Source of the DNA: Nautilus pompilius
Taxonomy: Eukaryota; Mollusca; Cephalopoda; Nautilida; Nautilidae
Reading direction: 5' to 3'
Assembly (NCBI GenBank): GCA_018389105.1
Contig: JACATO010002127.1
Location: 310,001-374,000 of the forward strand
DNA: 64,000 bases
Shown here: positions 63,001 to 64,000 of the stretch, one piece after another
Layout of the letters: every line of letters begins with the position of its first letter
Numbering within the stretch: the stretch's first letter is position 1
The notes under the pieces: generated by a model
Databases searched by the model: none
Told to the model about the DNA's origin: nothing
What the model saw: only the letters and a program-made list of their open reading frames with translations
Translations under genes and position numbers: made by a program

Positions 63001-63364
63001 CAAATACCAAACTCAATTCAGACAAGTCACCATTACAATTCATAGTGTTTACCAAGATTAAATGTATAAATAAGGTCGTTTTTTTGTCCTTGAAGTGGGC
63101 CATATAAACCTAAACCTTGATGACATCCCAGCACCTGGTAGCTATCAAAAGTAACCTTCTCTAGTCTTGTTTCCATGTAATAGTTCAGCATAGGAGAATT
63201 TCCAGAGTTTCTTCTAAAGACAGGATTATAAAGGACTCATTGTTAACAATAAAATAAAATTCAAATTTAATCAAACTTACCTGAAGCAGATATTTTGGAT
63301 TTCGCTTCTTTAGAAGAAAATTCCTCCACAGCAAAGTCTTTAGTTGAATCCAAAACAATGCCAT
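15864..63364 (-). CDS. ABCA5-like: ABC transporter subfamily A, full-size (ABCA5-like), 31 coding exons
   Basis: ABCA proteins move or flip lipids across membranes, and ABCA5 acts in late endosomes and lysosomes. Exons were joined by GT-AG sites (one GC-AG), phase and family motifs. Length is about 1700 residues (human ABCA5 1642, ABCA3 1704). TM1 lies near residues 25-45, then a glycosylation-rich extracellular loop to about 210 and a TM block at about 220-440. NBD1 has Walker A GHNGAGKT (535-542), Q584, signature SGGQKRKLS (637-645), LDEPTAGMD with D660 and E661, and H692. The second half has TM near 870-890, a loop to 1050 and a TM block to 1290. NBD2 has GPNGAGKT (1399-1406), Q1446, LSGGT (1498-1502), LDEPSTGMD with D1522 and E1523, and H1556. 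The C-terminus has VFLEFA. The linker [18 protein letters not shown] and the KEKKIKE, FWLSW and [10 protein letters not shown] motifs favour ABCA5. Exon 10 lacks one base, so the frame as given stops at codon 592. Numbering counts the broken codon as one residue. Confidence 0.9.
16715..16985 (+). repeat. Degraded tRNA-derived SINE
   Basis: The head CATGGTGGCAACATGGTAGA with a box B-like GTTTTAATCC resembles the tRNA head of the SINE at 13833. The body is diverged. It lies in the last-but-one ABCA intron (15945-17254). Confidence 0.45.
17255..17310 (-). CDS. ABCA5-like: ABCA exon 30 ([12 protein letters not shown])
   Basis: This 56-base exon was found by phase and homology. The acceptor TTGTAG and donor GTGGGT frame [19 protein letters not shown], the conserved segment between the NBD2 regulatory region and the VFLEFA end. 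Residues 1656-1674. Confidence 0.88.
17783..18018 (-). CDS. ABCA5-like: ABCA exon 29 (post-NBD2 regulatory region)
   Basis: It starts [20 protein letters not shown], the ABCA motif after the D-loop region of NBD2, followed by an acidic helical region. Acceptor TATATAG, donor GTTAGT. Residues 1577-1656. Confidence 0.9.
18409..18528 (-). CDS. ABCA5-like: ABCA exon 28 (NBD2 H-loop)
   Basis: It contains [20 protein letters not shown], including the H-loop histidine (H1556), with a TTTGTAG acceptor and a GTAAGT donor. Residues 1537-1577. Confidence 0.92.
18855..18949 (-). CDS. ABCA5-like: ABCA exon 27 (NBD2 Walker B)
   Basis: It encodes [20 protein letters not shown], with Walker B Asp and catalytic Glu at 1522-1523. 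SMLGNP is also in human ABCA5. Acceptor TTCCCAG, donor GTAAGT. Residues 1506-1537. Confidence 0.93.
20081..20156 (-). CDS. ABCA5-like: ABCA exon 26 (NBD2 signature LSGGT)
   Basis: A 76-base exon with [10 protein letters not shown], the ABC signature of NBD2 with Thr in the fifth position. Acceptor TATTTCAG, donor GTAGTA. Residues 1480-1505. Confidence 0.9.
21512..21684 (-). CDS. ABCA5-like: ABCA exon 25 (NBD2 Q-loop)
   Basis: It encodes the Q-loop in [20 protein letters not shown] and then YAAIRGLP. Acceptor TTTTCCAG, donor GTGAGT. It leaves in phase 2 and joins exon 26. Residues 1423-1480. Confidence 0.93.
22080..22700 (-). mobile_element. Tc1-like transposon relic
   Basis: On the minus strand, in broken frames, there is a stretch like the Tc1 second-Asp region (about 22470-22530). 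A degenerate NPIE region follows (about 22390-22440), then [13 protein letters not shown] (about 22240-22300), like the C-terminal LIxSMPRR motif of Tc1 transposases. The outer ends were not found. It lies in ABCA intron 24. Confidence 0.55.
23850..24260 (+). mobile_element. Internally deleted mariner relic (family C)
   Basis: Plus-strand pieces read as the N-terminal mariner part ([13 protein letters not shown], then DQPGWLSS near 23945-24015). They join almost directly to the C-terminal catalytic part ([20 protein letters not shown] near 24050-24112, and LCRK near 24235). The central region with the first two catalytic Asp residues is missing. It resembles the element at 14510. Ends are not determinable. 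Confidence 0.6.
24772..25002 (-). CDS. ABCA5-like: ABCA exon 24 (NBD2 Walker A)
   Basis: It starts [13 protein letters not shown], has a Lys-rich insert, then [20 protein letters not shown] and [25 protein letters not shown] at 1396-1406 is Walker A of NBD2, and the pattern around it matches ABCA5. Acceptor CTTTCAG, donor GTAAAA. Residues 1346-1422. Confidence 0.95.
25440..26470 (+). mobile_element. Tc1-like transposon relic
   Basis: Plus-strand fragments in changing frames suggest a Tc1 transposase. A GKPLTLKL segment lies near 25680. Further fragments are a degenerate second-Asp region near 26130-26170, DMNPIKHL near 26230, and a C-terminal helix region to about 26360. Boundaries are uncertain. 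It is in ABCA intron 23. Confidence 0.5.
27297..28577 (+). mobile_element. Decayed Tc1-like element B2
   Basis: The ends are inverted (left AGTATTGAAATGATCAT, right complement AGTATTGGAAATAATTAT). The inside follows the copy at 6857-8099 closely, sharing CAATCAGAAAGTGCCACA and GGCTACTCCATG. Transposase remnants include [18 protein letters not shown] (about 28045-28100), a region equivalent to the second Asp (about 28165-28200) and [19 protein letters not shown] (about 28270-28325). Stops and frame changes are frequent. It lies in ABCA intron 23, about 40 bases from exon 23. Confidence 0.75.
28619..28846 (-). CDS. ABCA5-like: ABCA exon 23 (last TM end and acidic linker)
   Basis: It begins [18 protein letters not shown], a membrane-proximal helix, and continues to [20 protein letters not shown]. 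The EDEDVxAERxxV linker before NBD2 is a feature of ABCA5. Acceptor CTTTCAG, donor GTGAAT. Residues 1270-1345. Confidence 0.92.
29350..29445 (-). CDS. ABCA5-like: ABCA exon 22
   Basis: A 96-base phase-0 exon, [20 protein letters not shown] and then [12 protein letters not shown]: a luminal loop followed by the start of the last TM helix. Acceptor AAACTAG, donor GTAAGA. Residues 1238-1269. Confidence 0.88.
29850..29987 (-). CDS. ABCA5-like: ABCA exon 21 (TM segment, PTYPIFGG)
   Basis: It encodes a TM helix with [20 protein letters not shown], like the PxYPLxG segment of ABCA5. Acceptor TTTACAG, donor GTAAGT. Residues 1192-1237. Confidence 0.9.
30090..31930. other. Unassigned intron 20 sequence with several reading frames
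   Basis: This is ABCA intron 20. It has longer open stretches than its surroundings on both strands: plus 30750-31061, and minus 31914-31720, 31735-31490 and 31440-31150. None matches a family I can name, none is needed for the ABCA frame, and none has convincing splice sites. A worn retrocopy or an unknown transposon is possible. Confidence 0.3.
31965..32117 (-). CDS. ABCA5-like: ABCA exon 20 (TM pair)
   Basis: A 51-codon phase-0 exon with a TM helix ([20 protein letters not shown]) and a second hydrophobic segment ending PPLFVM. It corresponds to the TM block before NBD2. Acceptor GTTCTAG, donor GTAAGT. Residues 1141-1191. Confidence 0.88.
32272..33342 (-). mobile_element. Decayed mariner element A2
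   Basis: Terminal inverted repeats (left TCAGGTTGTTACAAAAATTT, right complement TCAGATCGTTACAAATGC) are flanked by TA. The minus-strand transposase reads [17 protein letters not shown], then [20 protein letters not shown] and a GDVSLED stretch from 33171. Near 32600-32650 the second catalytic Asp of the usual HDNARPH has become Asn (HNNARPH). From about 32591 [19 protein letters not shown] keeps the third Asp. The frame is broken between the parts. It is sense to ABCA, in intron 19, and of the same family as 2058-3148. Confidence 0.85.
34031..34162 (-). CDS. ABCA5-like: ABCA exon 19 (coupling helix and TM)
   Basis: It encodes [18 protein letters not shown] and a TM helix [16 protein letters not shown]. 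The LRVSGVxxxxYW pattern is the cytosolic coupling helix of the second TM domain. Acceptor TTTACAG, donor GTAAG. Residues 1097-1140. Confidence 0.9.
34823..35098 (-). CDS. ABCA5-like: ABCA exon 18 (end of second loop, TM, EKE)
   Basis: It encodes [20 protein letters not shown], the conserved ABCA segment before the TM block, and a TM helix ending in VAIVVEKE. Acceptor TTTACAG, donor GTATAA. Residues 1005-1096. Confidence 0.93.
35559..35571 (+). repeat. Target-site duplication of SINE, left copy
   Basis: TAATGCTGCTGTT here is repeated exactly at 35852-35864 on the far side of the SINE. Confidence 0.85.
35572..35851 (-). mobile_element. tRNA-derived SINE with (AAC)n tail
   Basis: On the minus strand the element opens GGGGCAGGTGGTAGCGGG with a box A-like segment (35819-35834). 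It has a perfect box B GGGTTCGATCCC (35779-35790), then a GC-rich body with many CpGs, and ends in an (AAC)n tail (GTT repeats on the plus strand, about 35572-35586). It is flanked by a perfect 13-bp direct repeat. Intact box B and duplication suggest a fairly recent insertion. It lies in ABCA intron 17. Confidence 0.9.
36080..36175 (+). repeat. tRNA-SINE head fragment
   Basis: TAGTCCAGTGGTTAGCC with CTAAACTACTAGG and a weak box B (AGCCCAAATCC) looks like a tRNA-derived SINE head. The body is not clearly bounded. It is in ABCA intron 17. Confidence 0.45.
36692..36837 (-). CDS. ABCA5-like: ABCA exon 17 (second extracellular loop)
   Basis: Loop sequence [20 protein letters not shown] to [15 protein letters not shown], with N-glycosylation sequons (NLS, NFT, NKT). 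Acceptor TTGTCCAG, donor GTATGG. Residues 956-1004. Confidence 0.88.
36982..37398 (-). CDS. ABCA5-like: ABCA exon 16 (regulatory region, TM7)
   Basis: The longest coding exon, 417 bases. It starts with an acidic run (GEEEEET), then a Lys/Ala-rich linker and the [20 protein letters not shown] motif that opens the second half of ABCA proteins. A TM helix ([17 protein letters not shown]) and the start of the second extracellular loop follow. Acceptor CTCTAG, donor GTAAGA. Residues 817-956. Confidence 0.92.
38626..38739 (-). CDS. ABCA5-like: ABCA exon 15 (NBD1 regulatory end)
   Basis: It encodes [20 protein letters not shown], the conserved [14 protein letters not shown] motif ending the first NBD half. 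Acceptor TCTCCAG, donor GTTGGT. Residues 779-817. Confidence 0.93.
39157..39296 (-). CDS. ABCA5-like: ABCA exon 14 (post-NBD1)
   Basis: It continues GYHL with [17 protein letters not shown] and ends [12 protein letters not shown], the ABCA regulatory-domain segment. Acceptor ATTATAG, donor GTAAG. Residues 732-779. Confidence 0.9.
39833..39923 (-). CDS. ABCA5-like: ABCA exon 13 (CCGSSLFLK)
   Basis: It encodes [20 protein letters not shown] followed by [10 protein letters not shown], the strongly conserved segment after the H-loop. Acceptor TTTTTAG, donor GTAAGT. Residues 702-732. Confidence 0.93.
41846..41984 (-). CDS. ABCA5-like: ABCA exon 12 (NBD1 Walker B and H-loop)
   Basis: It has [20 protein letters not shown] and [14 protein letters not shown], giving Walker B Asp660, Glu661 and H-loop His692. 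Acceptor TTGGTAG, donor GTAAAT. Residues 656-702. Confidence 0.95.
42031..42184. repeat. GA microsatellite and 31-bp minisatellite with CRE palindromes
   Basis: A (GA)n run at 42031-42053 leads into about three 31-bp units of the form GTCAGTACAGAGAGAGATGG plus TGAGAGATGAC. Unit junctions make TGACGTCA at 42127-42134 and 42158-42165, and TGATGTCA at 42096-42103, exactly 31 bp apart. It is in ABCA intron 11. Confidence 0.85.
43596..43715 (-). CDS. ABCA5-like: ABCA exon 11 (NBD1 signature)
   Basis: Forty codons in phase 0 with [19 protein letters not shown], the NBD1 ABC signature. Acceptor TTCTAG, donor GTACTA. Its phase-0 start shows exon 10 should end in phase 0. Residues 616-655. Confidence 0.95.
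45517..45668 (-). CDS. ABCA5-like: ABCA exon 10 (NBD1 Q-loop, one base missing)
   Basis: The Q-loop reads [14 protein letters not shown] and is then followed in the next frame by [20 protein letters not shown]. The exon is 152 bases, while both neighbours need a multiple of three. In the given frame CTG is followed by TGA at 45587-45585. Acceptor TTCTAAG and donor GTAATT are both acceptable. One base appears lost near 45588-45591. Confidence 0.85.
46296..46357. other. 62-nt intronic hairpin, miRNA-precursor-like
   Basis: Arms ACCTGTCACCCAGCA (46296-46310) and TGCTGGGTGGCAGGT (46343-46357) pair over 15 positions with one mismatch or wobble. Inside, GAAG pairs CTTC and AAG pairs CTT, leaving a small terminal loop. 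It lies in ABCA intron 9, and both strands can fold. Confidence 0.45.
46526..46659 (-). CDS. ABCA5-like: ABCA exon 9 (NBD1 Walker A)
   Basis: It encodes [20 protein letters not shown] and [20 protein letters not shown]. Walker A is GHNGAGKT. Acceptor CCTACAG, donor GTAAGT. Residues 520-564. Confidence 0.96.
47946..48007 (-). CDS. ABCA5-like: ABCA exon 8 (NBD1 start)
   Basis: A short 62-base exon, [20 protein letters not shown], the opening strand of NBD1 with a Lys/Glu-rich turn. Acceptor TCTTTAG, donor GTGAG. Phase links exons 7 and 9. Residues 499-520. Confidence 0.9.
49052..49223 (-). CDS. ABCA5-like: ABCA exon 7 ([10 protein letters not shown])
   Basis: It encodes [18 protein letters not shown], the conserved ABCA motif before NBD1, then a polar linker with acidic stretches. 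Acceptor ATTTCAG, donor GTAGTA. Residues 442-499. Confidence 0.93.
50245..50392 (-). CDS. ABCA5-like: ABCA exon 6 ([10 protein letters not shown])
   Basis: A loop [16 protein letters not shown] and a TM helix ending [14 protein letters not shown], nearly identical in pattern to ABCA5. Acceptor TTTCCAG, donor GTATGA. Residues 393-442. Confidence 0.94.
50955..51312 (-). CDS. ABCA5-like: ABCA exon 5 (TM block)
   Basis: It starts with one base completing a Trp codon, then [15 protein letters not shown] helices with [20 protein letters not shown], and further hydrophobic segments to ALSLAIDR. Acceptor ATTTCAG, donor GTAGGT, chosen because only this end joins exon 6 in phase. Residues 273-392. Confidence 0.93.
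53416..53746 (+). mobile_element. GC-rich SINE-like insertion in hAT
   Basis: The hAT coding sequence breaks after RWLS and resumes about 350 bp later. The intervening block is much richer in G and C than the surrounding intron. It ends GGAGAGAGAAAAAAA before a repeat of the left flank (AAGTTtgtGGAG and AAGTTGGAG). That is the mark of retroposition with a poly-A tail. I see no clear tRNA box A or B and cannot name the family. Confidence 0.6.
53961..56136 (-). mobile_element. piggyBac element nested in hAT
   Basis: It follows TTAA (53957-53960) with a left end CCCCTTAAGTGCAGG. The right end is less sure, near CTGCACAAGG at 56127-56136, and the second TTAA is not preserved. The transposase is on the minus strand and broken. 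Confidence 0.7.
54663..55757 (-). pseudogene. piggyBac transposase pseudogene
   Basis: In order on the minus strand: an acidic N-terminus ([13 protein letters not shown]), then [13 protein letters not shown], the family's GNPGV-like entry motif. Next come [14 protein letters not shown] (matching the D/E-rich catalytic entry of PGBD proteins) and [16 protein letters not shown] with [14 protein letters not shown] (matching the TDNFYTS and GTxRxNR motifs). The parts are split by stops and frame changes. It is a dead copy. Confidence 0.8.
56827..57053 (-). CDS. ABCA5-like: ABCA exon 4 (TM2, EKEKKIKE), GC donor
   Basis: It encodes [12 protein letters not shown], a TM helix, [20 protein letters not shown] and then F plus two bases of a Trp codon. 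The EKxxKIKE coupling helix is standard in ABCA. The exon ends at TTTTG|GCAAGT. Using this GC donor joins exon 5 in phase and gives FWLSW as in ABCA5. The alternative GT four bases on breaks the frame. Residues 198-273. Confidence 0.9.
57549..57830 (+). repeat. tRNA-derived SINE, older copy
   Basis: Box A-like TGGCTCAGTAG and a decayed box B (AGTCTGATTCC) open the element. The body aligns by eye with the SINE at 13833-14165 (GACTCAATTT, CTGGCA, TTTCTTCTCACTTT, CTCCCTGCCAAA). It ends in TGTACAACAAAAAA. It is in ABCA intron 3. Confidence 0.6.
57880..58720 (-). mobile_element. Mariner relic
   Basis: The minus strand near 58370-58470 reads, with a shift, as the first-Asp region of a mariner transposase (GDET followed by HHFNPESKK). 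The rest is too decayed for ends or full domains. It lies in ABCA intron 3. Confidence 0.5.
59391..59500 (-). CDS. ABCA5-like: ABCA exon 3 ([14 protein letters not shown])
   Basis: The peptide ends [20 protein letters not shown], the conserved segment at the end of the first extracellular loop. Two cysteines lie upstream. Acceptor CTCCTAG, donor GTAAGT. Residues 161-197. Confidence 0.93.
61658..62054 (-). CDS. ABCA5-like: ABCA exon 2 (TM1 and first extracellular loop)
   Basis: TM1 [18 protein letters not shown] is followed by a long luminal/extracellular stretch with several sequons (NET, NST, NYS) and SYSIRTP, similar to other ABCA first loops. Acceptor TTTCCAG, donor GTTAGT. Residues 29-161. 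Confidence 0.93.
63281..63364 (-). CDS. ABCA5-like: ABCA exon 1 (start codon)
   Basis: ATG at 63364 opens [20 protein letters not shown] and then RNPKYLLQ, the typical ABCA start with LLWxNxxxKxR. The donor is GTAAGT. The frame is open further upstream, but a likely acceptor (TTTTAG just beyond 63386) puts this ATG close to the exon's 5' edge and favours it over an upstream in-frame Met. Confidence 0.88.
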
Positions 63365-64000
63365 TTTGAGTAACAACAAAATCAATCTAAAATTAAAAGA
63401 AAGGGCCTCCAGATATTTTTTCACTGATGTAAACATGAAAAGAGATAAAATAATTAATTACCTTTAATGAACAGACACCTAAAGTAATTAAGAATTTTGG
63501 AAGATTTGTACTTGAATTTATCAACAATGGCTGTATGTCAAGAGCATGATTTAAACAGGTCAGTCCAATTTAAAAGACTTAAAATACATGCAAAGTGAAT
63601 AAGTACCAAGGACTAAAGATGGAAAAATTACCAGCAATAAGCCACACCCATATAGTAAAAAATGGTGGATACTTAAGTAGTGGACAGCCAGAGATGTTAA
63701 CTGGTAAATGGTTGCACATGATACATGCAATATACCTCTTCCATCTTACTCTGTTGCACGCACTGTTTTGAAGATGGACATTACATGGGCAGAATTCTTT
63801 AAAAAAAGAGGGATACTTGTTTAAGTCTGAGAAGCATGTCTAATGCATTCAAGTCAGGAATACTTCTGCTGAAAAAGTTCTCGATCACGGGAACTATTTG
63901 GTCAAACGATAGGAATCGAATGAGAGTGAAACTTGTATAGGCTGAGCTTTGCATAAGAACAAACAGTTAAAAATCTTGTTATGATTTGCGTTATGTTGGA
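63365..64000 (-). other. ABCA 5' UTR / upstream intron
   Basis: A plausible acceptor next to 63386 suggests a 5' UTR intron, so the promoter is probably outside the window. No other feature is seen to the right edge. Confidence 0.4.

Overview
The window is animal nuclear DNA: AT-rich, intron-rich and full of DNA transposons and tRNA-derived SINEs. There are no bacterial operons. It holds parts of two genes, both on the minus strand. A tepsin homologue argues against flies and nematodes, which to my knowledge lack it. The mix of mariner, Tc1, hAT and piggyBac copies with tRNA-SINEs suits a mollusc or another lophotrochozoan, but the species cannot be fixed from sequence alone.

Gene 1 (901-10682, minus, runs off the left edge) is the 5' half of a tepsin gene, the ENTH-domain accessory protein of the AP-4 adaptor. 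Seven coding exons join in phase. They give the whole ENTH domain and the start of the linker. The start codon lies in a CpG-richer, TATA-less promoter region with a YY1-like motif.

Gene 2 (15864-63364, minus) is a full-size ABC transporter of subfamily A, closest in my reading to ABCA5. I assembled 31 coding exons by splice sites, reading phase and family motifs. The product is about 1700 residues: TM helix, large extracellular loop, TM block, NBD1, regulatory region, TM helix, second loop, TM block, NBD2, and a C-terminal tail with a VFLEFA motif. All junctions are in phase, one through a GC-AG intron. The exception is exon 10, which lacks one base just after the NBD1 Q-loop. That is either a sequence error or a real null allele.

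Between the genes (10.7-15.9 kb) there is no third gene. A decayed mariner (14510-15797) ends 66 bp beyond the ABCA stop codon, and a tRNA-SINE lies beside it.

The introns hold most of the DNA. They carry two mariners of one family in opposite orientation (2058-3148 and 32272-33342), two Tc1 copies of one family (6857-8099 and 27297-28577), and further Tc1 and mariner relics. There is a tRNA-SINE with a perfect 13-bp target duplication (35572-35851), a minisatellite with CRE palindromes, and a miRNA-like hairpin. A hAT element (51712-56588) was itself invaded by a GC-rich SINE and a piggyBac. No transposase seen here is intact.

I found no CRISPR array, rRNA, tRNA gene or unknown multi-gene system. 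The points most worth checking are the exon 10 frameshift, the GC-AG intron, the nested hAT, the intronic hairpin and the GC-rich SINE.
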